A stretch of 64,000 nucleotides of DNA from Marchantia polymorpha subsp. ruderalis (taxonomy: Eukaryota; Streptophyta; Marchantiopsida; Marchantiales; Marchantiaceae), in assembly GCA_037833965.1 (NCBI GenBank), contig AP031357.1, positions 1,322,001 to 1,386,000 of the forward strand, given 5' to 3'. Each line of letters opens with the position of its first letter. The stretch's first letter is position 1. A program made the position numbers and the translations under genes. Under the pieces are notes generated by a model. The model made no database searches. It was not told the DNA's origin and worked only from the letters and a program-made list of their open reading frames with translations. This document shows positions 12,742-24,310 of this stretch, piece by piece.

Positions 12742-12784
12742 ACTTGCTACATACATATACATGGATGGATCTGGGCAGCTGAGA

Positions 12785-14548
12785 TTAATCGATCTTGGCG
12801 TGGACATAGTCCTTGAATATGAAATTCTTCTCGGACTCTTTCAAAAGGAATGCTAATCCTGCACAAATCACTGCCGACGCCGCTAGGACTAGACGCAAGG
12901 ACATCTCCGGTGGAACTCCAGCACCTGCAGCAAGAGCCACTGTGGCACCCCATAACACCTTCTGTGCAAGCCGGAAGTTTTCCAAAGCTTTTCTGCAAGA
13001 GGAGCAGATGAGAGTGTGCTGCTCGAACCGATCGAGCATCTGTCTTTTGGAGAGAACCAGCGAAGGCAGAGGTTTAGTCATGTCTGTTTCAGGAAACCAC
13101 TCCGGTTGTCCTTTGCCATGCCTCCTCAACCAGCTCCGGAAGGCCAAAACAAACCGGTCTGCCTGCGTCGGAGTGTAAGTCAATTTCGTGTAATTCTTGC
13201 TCACTTCGGCATAGTTGCCACTGCTACTAAAATATTTCTCCTGTCCTTGAAGCACGATCATGTCTCCGTCATAAACCTTGTTGCTAGTCCAGTGCTCATA
13301 CCAACGAGGCATGATCTTCCACCACTCTGGTCCAGGCACCGTAAACTGAAAGAAGTTCCTCGCACTGCACACGATGGATCGAGTCTTCCCGGGGGCCATG
13401 GGGACATTGAAGGAGCAGATCCAAATCGTCCATGTTTCCTTGTCCGAGAAGGGCAATTTTGGAGCCGGAATTTCTATCTTATTGTAGTAGTAGCAAGGCG
13501 GCAAAAACCCGGTGGTGATCTTAGGAGTGTCAGAGTTACTCCCCTTGAATCCCCAATGCCCACTTTCTTCGACCTGGAAAGGCAGAGGCTTCGCCCTATC
13601 CCGTCTCCCTGTCACTTTGTGGTGAGCGAAATCGATATGAGAAGGATCTGAGACGTTTTCCATCAAAGTATCATATCCATAGAACAGGTCCCTCTGAATA
13701 TTCACCACGGCAAACTCAGGATCGACAAACGCTGGAGGCAGTCTGGGCGGCTCAGTCTCTCTGGCCTTGTCCCAACCCTTCTCATCCGGCCATATAAAGA
13801 GCAAGCCATCGGATACGAGGGTAGGCAAGGTCGTAGCACAAGCTCTGGGTGAGAATTGAGCTTTGGCCTCCGGCCCTTCGGTTGCGGCCTGCGGAATGAC
13901 TCCGCAAGCTCCATCAGGCTTGAAAGACCAGCCATGGTAGGAGCACTGCAGCCATCCATTCTCGTCGATCCGCCCCTCGGAAAGTGGAGCCAGTCGATGA
14001 GGGCACTTGTCCAGAAACGCCCTCCAGCTTCCCTCCCTGTCCTTCCAAACCACAATTTCCCTCCCGAGCACTTGATACGGAGTCGGCAGCTCAGGGTCCA
14101 AATCCTCGACGAGTGACACAGGGTACCAGTGATCCTTCCAGGAGAATGTTCCAGTCTTATCCTCGTTCGATCCTACATCCTCCTCCCGTTTAGCCTCCTC
14201 GCCCTCGCGACCTTGCTCCTGCTCTTGCGGCCGAGCCGGCGCCATCGTGGCCATGGCCGTGCCCAATTTCTTCCTCCGCCATGATTTCTGCTGCTTCTTC
14301 TGCACCGAACCTGACGAACCACAAGAATACCCTAGTCCCTTCACTCGCCCGAAACTTTCCCTGCTGCTCCATGTACGTGAATCCGCTGCTGCGCTCCTAC
14401 AAGAAACTGTGGGAAGGCTGCTGCAGCTGCTGCTGCTGCTGCTGGGCCCAGCGAAGGCAGCCCTCGCCTCTGGACATCCCGCCGCCGGTGCTCTCAGCGC
14501 CAGAGCAGCCGAGGAGGAAATCATGGATGCAGGAGCAGACGACAACAT
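12785..14548 (-). CDS. PAO: Pheophorbide a oxygenase (Rieske-type), chloroplast, intronless
   Basis: The product is 587 residues and opens the porphyrin ring of pheophorbide a to red chlorophyll catabolite in chlorophyll breakdown, using ferredoxin electrons at the chloroplast envelope. Residues 1 to about 100 are Ser/Ala/Arg-rich, like a plastid transit peptide. The Rieske [2Fe-2S] site is CPH at about 182-184 and CSYH at about 202-205. The mononuclear iron region is ENVSDPSHIDFAHH at about 300. Characteristic PAO strings follow (TGRRDRAKPLPF, SFNVPMAPGKTRSIVCSARN, RWYEHWTSN, DGDMIVLQGQE). Near the C-terminus a CxxC (HTLICSSC) is followed by two hydrophobic membrane segments and the ending KNFIFKDYVHAKID. 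These strings separate it from the relatives TIC55 and PTC52. The gene is a single exon. Start is the only suitable ATG, at 14548. Confidence 0.95.
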   Translation of the reverse strand: MLSSAPASMISSSAALALRAPAAGCPEARAAFAGPSSSSSSCSSLPTVSCRSAAADSRTWSSRESFGRVKGLGYSCGSSGSVQKKQQKSWRRKKLGTAMATMAPARPQEQEQGREGEEAKREEDVGSNEDKTGTFSWKDHWYPVSLVEDLDPELPTPYQVLGREIVVWKDREGSWRAFLDKCPHRLAPLSEGRIDENGWLQCSYHGWSFKPDGACGVIPQAATEGPEAKAQFSPRACATTLPTLVSDGLLFIWPDEKGWDKARETEPPRLPPAFVDPEFAVVNIQRDLFYGYDTLMENVSDPSHIDFAHHKVTGRRDRAKPLPFQVEESGHWGFKGSNSDTPKITTGFLPPCYYYNKIEIPAPKLPFSDKETWTIWICSFNVPMAPGKTRSIVCSARNFFQFTVPGPEWWKIMPRWYEHWTSNKVYDGDMIVLQGQEKYFSSSGNYAEVSKNYTKLTYTPTQADRFVLAFRSWLRRHGKGQPEWFPETDMTKPLPSLVLSKRQMLDRFEQHTLICSSCRKALENFRLAQKVLWGATVALAAGAGVPPEMSLRLVLAASAVICAGLAFLLKESEKNFIFKDYVHAKID

Positions 14549-15400
14549 CGTTTGTGAACAGAAATCTCGACGAATTCAACGACGAGAACCTCACTCGTTA
14601 AAATAACAATTTAATGCTGATTAGGCGTTCTTCGCACTCGATGTCAGAGAAGCAGTGGAATGATTCGATTCCTCTAGAATTGCGCAACGCAAGGCCGGAA
14701 GGCGCGAGAACTCGCGCTCTTCTTTATTCGAGAGCTCGTCTCGCTCGATCGATCGATGCGCGAGGCCCGGAGCAGCGCAGCGCACGCGACGGCCTTCTCC
14801 TTCTCCCCGGCGCTCGGCGACGAGCGGGACGTTATATCTCGACCCGGGCCAAGCGTGCAACCATAGACGACGTGTCTGTCTCGAGCAGAGTCAGCACAGC
14901 AAGGAATCCGCGTCAGCTGCGTTCAGCTTAGCTTCGCGTGCACACCATGCTCTGCTCTCTCCCCGTCGCCGTCCGCGTCCACGTCCTCCTCCCTTCCTCG
15001 TAAGCCCGCGCGGTGACAGCTCCGACTCCTACGAGTGCCCCTATCGACGTTCGGAATCGATCGTCGCTCACAAGGGCTGCATTTCGTCCGTTTTTGGCAC
15101 GAGAGAAGTTCCCCAGTGGCAGCCTCTGCATGCCTCCTCGCCCGGCACACGGCGAGTGTTCGACGGCAAGCGGGCTCTTTTCCCGGCAGTAGAGTCTACG
15201 GGCGGAGTCGGTCGGTCGGTGCGGGAGATTTGACTCACGCAACTCCCGTGTTCAGCCAGTTACCGGGGTTACTGGGTAATCCCCGGATGTCTGGAGGGGG
15301 GAGTTCCGAGGTTTCCAGAAGAAAGGCTCGAGTCTGGGGGATGAGCTCCCAAGTGTCCTGATCCTCTTGATGGCGTAGAGCATCGAGAGATTTGCATCGA
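14549..15400 (-). promoter_or_regulatory. Probable promoter and 5' leader of PAO
   Basis: This is a GC- and CpG-rich stretch directly upstream of the oxygenase start and flanked by AT-rich DNA. The ORFs inside it (about 70-110 codons on both strands) overlap each other and show no family resemblance. It includes a CGATCGATCGATGCG stretch near 14745 and CGGTCGGTCGG repeats near 15210. Confidence 0.45.
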
Positions 15401-15718
15401 GAGCCGGTGATTCGTCTCGGAGACGGATCTTGTTCTTTAATAATAGCTACTGATTATAAACTCTTTATTTCCTTTCGATGTCATACTGAAGTTGCTCGAG
15501 ATGGGGTCTTTTGGCATCAACTTGCCTCTACTCAAAACCGGAAAATTGGAGATAGTGTGTTTGGTCAATTTCGTCTCCGTTGGTTTTCTTGGAGAGAGAA
15601 TGTAGAGACATTGGAGCCCAGATCGGGTCGCATAGTTTTAGCCCCTTGTTTTGTCGGGGTATACATATTGTCTAAAAATGTTACACAATTAGTTAGGGAA
15701 GTTATATTCGTGTTGTAA
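15392..15718 (+). CDS. Unrecognised 108-codon ORF
   Basis: An ATG-initiated ORF of 108 codons between the PAO promoter and the AT-rich desert. I recognise no domain. Its composition is intermediate between genes and desert, and it has no visible splice partners. It may be a fragment of an old element or a chance ORF; I list it only because it is the longest open frame in a gene-free interval. Confidence 0.12.
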   Translation: MHREPVIRLGDGSCSLIIATDYKLFISFRCHTEVARDGVFWHQLASTQNRKIGDSVFGQFRLRWFSWRENVETLEPRSGRIVLAPCFVGVYILSKNVTQLVREVIFVL

Positions 15719-15758
15719 AGCTTATCTTGAGTTCCAGATTACTTTCTCACAACTATTT

Positions 15759-15760
<2 letters not shown>

Positions 15761-15794
<34 letters not shown>
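15761..15794. repeat. (AT)17 microsatellite
   Basis: Thirty-four uninterrupted bases of alternating A and T, the longest dinucleotide run in the left half of the window. Confidence 0.95.
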
Positions 15795-15796
<2 letters not shown>

Positions 15797-17860
15797 AATC
15801 ACAACACAAATCTTATCTTCAATGATATATCAATACTCTATAATCTGAATAGAAAAGTATCATGAGAATAAAAAAAAAATCTTTGCTTGATGAATGAATC
15901 AAGTCAAGACAAAACCTTTTGTAGCAAATATTTATGTTGCATCTTGCATAAATGTCAAACATTGTACATTGCAGATTAATAAATTTTTTAAAAAGATCAA
16001 ATCAATAACTTCAATTTATAGCACAATGTAATTAAAACTTTTTTTTGGCTATTTTATTTGATGTCTATGTTTGAAATTGTGGAAATGTTATGAAACTGTT
16101 GAAATTTTTTGTAGATATATTGACATCGTTGATATCTGTATGTAGGTCAAGTTTACTCTATAGTTATAGAATATCACTTATAAATTTATTAAGCCTAAAG
16201 TAATCTTAAGGATTAATAAATTATATAATCTAAGTAATCTATATTATTTAAGTTATCATAAATAAGTTTAAATTTTCATTCTTTGAAGAAGAAAATTCTT
16301 CATATATTCATAGAAGATTCTTCATTTCTTTTAGCAAGATAACGTTTGCAAAATTATATAGTACAATGATGCATGTGATAATATAGAAAAGCAAATTAAC
16401 ATCACATGAGATCTTGAATAGTCCTTTGATTCCTATTTATATAAAAAAATATTTTTAAATCAAATTATTTGATAATGATGACATAAAATTTTATAAAATG
16501 TAAATTTTTTCAACCATTGCATATTCTGTATTTATATATAATTCTGATAGTTGCATTGTCATATGCTGATCAATTTATAAACTCAATGTATGCATGATAG
16601 AGAAAGATGTTTTACTATTCTAGAAAATATACTATTACACATTACTCTTTCATTGAAGGTGAGACAAAAATTATAGTTCTTATTATTTCTGAAAAATTAT
16701 TGATTGTCTACCTACATCAAAGTCATGATTAAAAAAATATATGAAATTATTCAAATTCACAAATTATAACCATACACTATCAATCAAAGTGTAAGAGTAC
16801 ACAAATTAAAGTACATTCCAACGTACTTAAGAGATTGTTTTTGTATGCTAACTTTTTAAAAAATACTTTCGCGCGGAAAGTAAAGTACAGATTAGAATAT
16901 ATATACATTTAATCTATTACCAATATATATTAATTTGATTCTACAATTTGCTTAACATATGAAAGTGTTAAGATTTAAAAATTGTAAATTAATGTTGAGA
17001 TTCATAATATAATCATGAGTGATGAAATAATTCTCTTACGTATGACTATATTCATAACTTTTGTATCTAGATATTATAAAAACAAATAATTATATAATAC
17101 ATCTAACATTAAATAGATTGAAACAATTTTTTAATTAAAGACTCACAAACATTCTTTTCATGTATTATTACATTAAATATCACAAAATGTAAATAATTTT
17201 CTGCATCACACAGTTAATATATTGTTTAAGATAATATGGTGATAAGTACATAATCGTACGTACAATAAGTGCAGACCTTAAAATCTATTATTTGATTAGT
17301 GTCATTCTCGTTTCTGCCCTCGAGGCCCTTCGCGGCTAAAGTTGATAAAAAAGACTCGAGAGGTGTAAATTGAATTCTAGCGATTGAGGTTTATACGTTT
17401 TGAACCAATATTACAAGGGTTAAAACTTGAATTACAACGCTTGTGTTTCGATTTAATCTGTTTTACTTACAAAAAGTGAATATATAATAAATATAGAAGG
17501 TTAGAACAAGTTCTACTTCGTGTCTACAGAGTCTGTGCTTTTACATCGACTTCTAACGGTCATATCCCTGTCTACTCATCACGTGCAATCTCCGCTCCTA
17601 CAAATGTACACAATAGTGGACAAATTCCCTGTTTTGCTTATACTCGTGTAGTGGAAAAATCTACCCGATCCTTTGTTCATCTTTGATATGGCTGCTTTGA
17701 TGGTCATAGCAGTTGCTTGGCAACGTGATGTTGTATCACGATAAACTAATGAGTGTGATGAGAAATGGCAAAAAAAATGGTTTAGTCATGAAGCTAGACA
17801 CAATCACTTTAAAAGAACCCACAAAGAGAAACTTTTGTCTTTCCCGACTCTTTTCTTCTC

Positions 17861-17897
17861 TGCGTACTAGTATGTTTGAATAGCCTACTAGTACGCA
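17861..17897. repeat. Perfect 12-bp inverted repeat near the APP2 3' end
   Basis: TGCGTACTAGTA (17861-17872) and TACTAGTACGCA (17886-17897) are exact reverse complements separated by 13 nt. The repeat lies 78 nt beyond the APP2 stop codon on the minus strand, so it may be in that gene's 3' untranslated region. Confidence 0.85.
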
Positions 17898-17974
17898 AAA
17901 CGAAGTGCCAAAACAAATACAGGTATAGAGAACATAGTTGTGCTAATTTTCATTTGAATATATTTACAGTTAAA

Positions 17975-20900
17975 TCATACAGATGTGGTAGTGGATAGTT
18001 CCTGTGGCTTCTTTGATCCTGAAGGTCTTTGGATAGGTCTAGTGTTTCTGTGCAGCCACTCTAGCGCATCTCCAGCGACCAATGGTGAAACCTGCAATTA
18101 GATGCTCATTAGAGTTAGCAGTGAGAATGCACAAGCACCAGTATTGTGCAAGTTACTAACTTGCGCAGGTTTTTACCTATTTGCAAGAGTATGAGATCAT
18201 TCTCCCCAAGAATATAAGACCATGTGAAGAATATCAGGCAGCAAGAAATACTGAAATATGGATTGACTAACCTTTTCCCAGACTTGTGCGTGATAATCAT
18301 TCAGCCAAGTTAATTCCGAATCTGACAGGAGTGACAACTCCAGCATTTTTGCCTGCACTCGAAGCCACAGATTTGAAGCAAACTCAGGAAAACCATTTTT
18401 AAAAAGTTATAATTTTCATCTCTGATGAAGATAGAAAAACAAAGAACCAGATCCTCTTACTGATTGACAGATTGATATATGTAAGGAAAATGCAGACCTG
18501 AATTGGTACGAACGACAACTTTTCAAAGCTTAAAAAGGTGACTCCCCCAAAGCGATTTTCTGTTTCGGCTTCTCTGATAATTACCAAATTCTGCAGGTAA
18601 AATAGACAGCGCCTTAGCAAGATAAAAACAAAAACAAAATACGAAGCTTCATAAGTCAAGGCAAACTCGAATAAACTTCTACGCCTACCAGAATACAACA
18701 TTTTACAATGTATCTCGATTCTTGTAAAAGGGAGACGAATAACCAGGTTAGATAAGAGAGCCCAACTGAAACATGAGGTACTTGTTAACTCTAGCATGTG
18801 CTAAAACTCGAGATCAAACATCTGACATCTAGGTCTTCCTCAGAACTTTCAAGTCAAGAAATCAGATGGATATAATTGGTGAACATGATATACCTCAATG
18901 CGGATACCAAAGACACGATCTTCGTAATAGCCTGGCTCGTTACTGATGATCATGCCAGGTTGCAATCCAGTCATGTTGCCGAATCGAGCACTCATGCTTT
19001 GAGGGCCTTCATGCACATTCAAAGCAGCTCCAACCCCATGACCAGTACCTACAAAAGTTTGCGCATATGGACTGTGGGTCAGGAGGAAGATGCGAGGCGC
19101 TTTGTAAATGAAACACTTTATATTAACAACACTAATGTTGAAAAAGAATGGTCGGAACTGATCAGTCCCAAAAAGAGTACAAAACTGGTTGCCCCGGCCA
19201 TTTCAATTAAGGGATATGAGTGTCAAACCATGACGATAGTCGAGCCCAATCTTCCAAAGCGAATTTCGAGCGAGCACGTCAAGCACGAATCCAGGAGTAT
19301 ATTCAGGGAAAACAGCTTGATCTACTGCAATATGACCCTGTATGGCCAGATCAAATGAATGAGGAACTGTCATGGTACCCAGACTGCTAACACTGAGGAA
19401 ACAATAAGGAAACTCCTTTTGTTATGTGTACTCCCACTAACATCGACTTTCTGACCTAGATATGTCAATCTCAATTCCTGGAAGAAGGAAGCTTCTTCTC
19501 GCGAAATTGTATTGTTGACAGATAAACCAAAGCTTCTCATTCCGGTAGTTCTCAAAAGCTGCCATCTAGAACTTGACGTGCGTTTATAAGTCAATAACAT
19601 ATTCCCGCTTTGTATTACGAAGAGTAGAAACAGTCTTTTTGCACAAACATACCTGTAAGACACGGGTGAAGCATTCTTTTTCACGCGGGGTTGGCACACC
19701 AAAGTGCACAGTCCTGGTAATATCTGTGGTTCCGTCAACGTACTGAGCCCCGCTATCCAATAAGAAGAGGTTATGTTCGTCGACTTGTGCACAAGTGCCT
19801 GCTTCTGCTCTGTAGTGCACTATGGCACCGTTAGGTCCAGAACCTAAATATCAACCGAGAGAAAGTTTAGTAACGGTTCCGATACGATTTCTCAGACGAC
19901 ATATCTCTGAAGAGAATGCTCTTTATCATTGATATCTTTAGACCATACATCACTTCTTTGTTTGCATCTTCGGTATGCCCTAAACATCATTCATACGTGG
20001 GGCAAATCAGCAATGTAAGTCCAGATGGCATTAAACCGCAAGACCGTAAAGGATACAAGCAGAAGTTTAGAAAGACAAACTATATCTTATAGATTGTACG
20101 CAGAAGATATTATTAATCTTTAGAGTTATTTCGAAGACTGATCGGGAGCAAATTACCGCTGATAGTCTCAAAACTAACATCAAGAAATCCTGACTGTTTT
20201 GCTCTGAAGTCGTAAAGCCGTTCAGTGACTTCAACCTCTGATAAAGACTGCTTCTCTACGACAATCTTGTGTTCCAGCCAACTCCAGAATTCTGTTAGGG
20301 CCGCAGCATCTCTGTGTACAAAGTAATGAGTCAATAAAGACAGTTTTCATCACTTAACTGAGCCATTATGTTGACAGTATGCATGTTAAACAGTGTTCAC
20401 GAAAGTCATGAAATATAAGAATCAAACACTCAAGTTGATATCATCGTTCGTATGTCACGGTATACATGCTCCCCTCCCTGAATGTTCATTCTGTAATGTC
20501 TTTACAGGTCTAAGCGTGATGGAAAACCTTCATGAGCTGAAAGTCGGATAAGCAATAGCTAAACAGCAGGTACACATTGAAGGAGAACATTGTTATAGAT
20601 ATAGAGAACAATCTCTGCCAAGTGACTTCCGATATTGTGTTCATGGCTTAAAACATAAAATAATGTCAAAGTCCTTGGATGGAAAAGTGAAGGAAATACC
20701 TGAGATGCGCATTTTTCATTCCCTCGAGCTCGGCATCATTTTTCAATGCCTTCGATAGAGAAATAGGGGAACTCCTGTGCAGAGATGCTGGTCCATTGGC
20801 TTCTTTGAGTTCCCTTTTGCTTGCTTCTAGGCTGCCCAAATTAGAATAATACTGCAAGCAGGCGTCGTTGAAGGCATTTTTTATTGCAACACTGACTCTT

Positions 20901-23863
20901 GAGGCATCAAGCCAAAGCTTCGATCCCTCGAGCGCTAATCTGAACGAAGTATGAGTCAGTACCCCAATTTGTTACCACCCCATAAAAGTGAAATGAAGAA
21001 CAAAAGAACGTCTGTAAACAAACTAAAATCTGAGAAGCGAGTGAGGGTACATTGACAAAAACAATAGTGAATAAAGGACTCTGATCTGGGTTAGTACTTA
21101 CTTTCTGATTTCAGGAACAAGAGACTCGTAAGGTTTCACAGTAACTGAAGCTTGGGCCAACTGTTGAGCAACATCATGGGTGACTTTTGATTCATCCACA
21201 AAGAGAGTTGCAGTTTCCAGCTCGACCACAACATATGCATATGTTACAGGGCTGCAGGGCACATCGCTGCCTCTCTGCAAACAAGATCAAAGCTTAAGAA
21301 ATACACAACAACCCAATTTGATTTGATTTTTGAGCTTTGAAATTCCAAGCATTAAAGAAAATTCATACTAATCTATAAACAGGGAACAGGTCGTATACCA
21401 GATTCAATAGCCAAGCGATTTCGTCCAGCATGGTAACAACTATAACTGTTGCACCTACTGAAACCAATTCTTTTCGTAGATTCGCAAGTTTGGTTGAAAC
21501 ATCAACACCAGCATACTTTATGTCATGGACCCTGAGAGGGGCACTGGGAGGGTTTGGCCTTGCAGATCCCCACACTTGATCCACAAGATTGCAGTCGTAT
21601 AGAAGACTAATGCTGTGATTCTTTTCCGCTAATGTTCTCTTCAGCTCTTCAAATGCATCTGAAGTAAACAAGTACTGACAAAAAACGTAAAATCAGATAT
21701 AAGAACTGAAGGCGACTATCATTCCATCTGTGTCCAATCATAAATCCATATCTTTCAAATGTCCAAATATTAAAGAACTTACCGGATCAACTCCAACTAC
21801 AGAGCCTTCAGGAAGATTGTCTCTGCACCACTCACTCATAGAAGGAACTCCTGCGGTTCCTGCCCGCATGAGAGTCCAATGAGGACCTAGCTGGTTTTCA
21901 GCCTGGCATAGTACGAAAACTAAAAACTTTTAGTTCAAAAGGACAACCAGTTACACATCACCGCGTCTAATGCATAACAAAACCGTCAAACAGATGCGTT
22001 ACTCAGTGCCTTGTTTTGTATACCATCTATCAGATAGTGATAGCAACATCATGTATTAGATATGATATGCTTGTAAATGATATATCCAGATGTCATAGAA
22101 GTTCTCCGTCCATTCACATCTCTGTTTATACTCTTTCCATAGGAAATAAACGATGTATAGTCTTGAATATGTGTGAAGATCTGTTTGCAACAACAAATTC
22201 ATACTTGATTATGGCTCAAAAGGTGATATAGATATAATTACAAAAACATCTGTGAGCTGAAGATTCTAGACCAGAATATACATCTACACAACACCGCCAG
22301 ATAGGCACTAAAAGATCCAGTAAGCAAGGATGATGAAGAGAGAAATATATGAGATAGATGAAAGCGAATGCGTGGAAGAAAACGGAAGATGTATTCTGAG
22401 TACGGGTGTCGTATAGAAAACCTTAAGATCATTGGGATGAACTAATCAGAGACCTTCATAGAGCCCATCCAAATTCATTGCTGACCAGAATGAAACCTTA
22501 CAGATTAACCGAGAGCTGCGTTGTATATGACTCTTTTGAAGTATTTGCGAAATATTTTTGCGATTGACATAACCGATAGGATGCCAGTTTCACGGGCACC
22601 ACTATACTCTCCATTTCACGAAATTCCAGAAACTCTATATGTCCAGCATAGACTGACAAGTAAAAAACATGATATCCGTCACAATCCAATTGAGTCGAAA
22701 ACATCAAAACAATACCTGGAGGAAGTAACGTCCATCCGTCCACAATGATGCTCTGTCCTTAGATATGATGACAGAACCTGCACTTCCTGTAAATCCTGAT
22801 ATAAAAGCCCGTCGCATGAAGCAATCTGCGATAAATTCACTCTGCGCAACAACAGCCTTGCTTGAATCATAGAGATTTAAATTAAGTCTTTTAAGCAAGG
22901 AATAATCAGTTTATCCATTACATATTCGAAGTAGGCAATTTGCAAACCAGCTCCGCGAACAGAAATTGTTTCAAAAGAGAATTCAATGCTATAACATGAG
23001 GGTCCCACGTCACAATTTTCCAGCAGCTGCCTAGCAAGCATAGTGTAAAAGTATCTGATTTTTTAAAACTTGTGACCGTATTTCATATTGCTTGGAATTT
23101 TGAAATAACTAGAAAGTGGACATTTACTTGCCCTGTAAGATAAGATGATGAAGTGGGAATTCAGATAAGCTCGACTTCAATTATTATTTTGTCATATACA
23201 GATTGGAATGCGCGGAAGCATGTTTTGGTCACAAACCTGATGGGCGTCTTCAGAGGGAACAATATAAGCGTCTATTCCATTTTTATCCATCAATTCTCGG
23301 AGTTGTGTAAGTTTGACATCAGGTGGAGCATCCTTCTTGGATCCCTTCCTCTTCGAAGAAGGTTCGGCAACGATACCACCCCCTGATATACCAGCTTTAG
23401 GATTCAGCAAAAAATTCTTCCCAAATCGCAGCTGAGGGACAAAACCACGGGCAGGGATAAGAGTACCTGTGGCGTAAGTTTTCAAGTCTGAGCCAGCTCT
23501 CCTGGTTCCGATCCTAATCCCAGAGGTCATCATCGCATCATTCGAAGAATTTCCCATTCTCGAACCACAACCCTGTCCACTCACTTCACAGACATTACGT
23601 TCCCCACCGATGGCTGAACTTCTTGTCGAGACACGCCGAGGTCTAACAGGAAATGCACCCAAACACTCAATTTCGCCGCGCTGTAAAGGTACTGAGTCCC
23701 TCGCTAATTTCTTGCCTCTGCGCAGCTGAAAATGCTTCTGAAGATATTGCTGAGGAGAATGACTGACTGGGGTAGAGAAAACTGAAACGTGGGACGAGAA
23801 AAGGCAGTTCCTAGCCATGGTTTGCGAACTCAGAATTGACACGAGCGCCGAGGCTCTTGCCAT
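17975..23863 (-). CDS. APP2: Xaa-Pro aminopeptidase (aminopeptidase P, APP2 type), probably plastid-targeted, 13 exons
   Basis: Predicted exons on the minus strand: 23237-23863, 22716-22841, 21783-21902, 21399-21674, 21102-21274, 20700-20939, 20157-20311, 19653-19843, 19229-19337, 18894-19048, 18498-18590, 18272-18352, 17975-18091. They sum to 821 codons and every phase matches. The enzyme removes an N-terminal residue preceding proline. The N-terminal non-catalytic domains are recognised by GFTGSAGS and WTDGRYFLQ, and the pita-bread catalytic domain by [18 protein letters not shown] (two metal-binding Asp), GTGHGVG (His), NEPGYYE (Glu) and GIRIEN (Glu). All five dinuclear-metal ligands are present. 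About 180 Ser/Arg-rich residues precede the first conserved motif, longer than I expect for APP2, and probably include a plastid transit peptide. The order of conserved blocks matches Arabidopsis APP2 closely. Confidence 0.92.
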
Positions 23864-24310
23864 AATTCACTCTACTCTCTGATCCAATTCTCCCAGAGAT
23901 TGCTTGCTTGCTCGCTCGCTGGTTAGCTCGCTCGCCACGCCACAGAACGCGACGACGGATTCCACGAGTCGACAAATGGCTCCTCTACTTTCCGGAAGCA
24001 TAAAGCTTCCAAACAAGAAGAGGAATGAATGATCTTCTGCTCGCTCGCTCTGAGTCCACGAGCGCACACGTCGAATCTTGGCCCCTTTTCGAACAGGGGG
24101 CGTCCAACGTTTCAGCGTCCCGAGCCAAGCCCCGCCACCAATGGCCATCGCCATCGCTCCATCCCCCGGCGCCAGCCGTTGTGCTTTGTCCTTTCCATGG
24201 CTCGGAGCCCGCACCCAGCTCAAACCAAACGTTCTCATTACGGCAATGGAATCCAGTAATGGACTCGTTTGCCTGGTGTTGTTTCTCGTTCATCTCGTTC
24301 TATAGTTGTA
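23864..24310 (-). promoter_or_regulatory. Probable APP2 promoter and 5' leader
   Basis: A GC-rich island directly upstream of the aminopeptidase start codon, bounded by AT-rich DNA from about 24310. CTCGCTCG-type short repeats occur near 23905-23935. Overlapping ORFs on both strands (for example 24025-24384) have no family resemblance. Confidence 0.4.

Larger units (their letters stand above)
15719..17940. other. AT-rich desert with AT microsatellite
   Basis: Very AT-rich, stop-dense sequence on both strands. It holds an (AT)17 microsatellite at 15761-15794, a 7-bp-arm palindrome around a GCGCG core near 16864-16882 and a 12-bp perfect inverted repeat at 17861-17897. No genes are seen. Confidence 0.65.

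Noticed and set aside
13016-13651. 211-codon plus-strand ORF opposite PAO
   Set aside because: It is antisense to a fully conserved Rieske oxygenase and has no recognisable domain.
12785-14548. PTC52 or TIC55 instead of PAO
   Set aside because: The strings TGRRDRAKPLPF, PMAPGKTRSIVCSARN and the FKDYVH C-terminus are PAO-type; PTC52 differs at these places.
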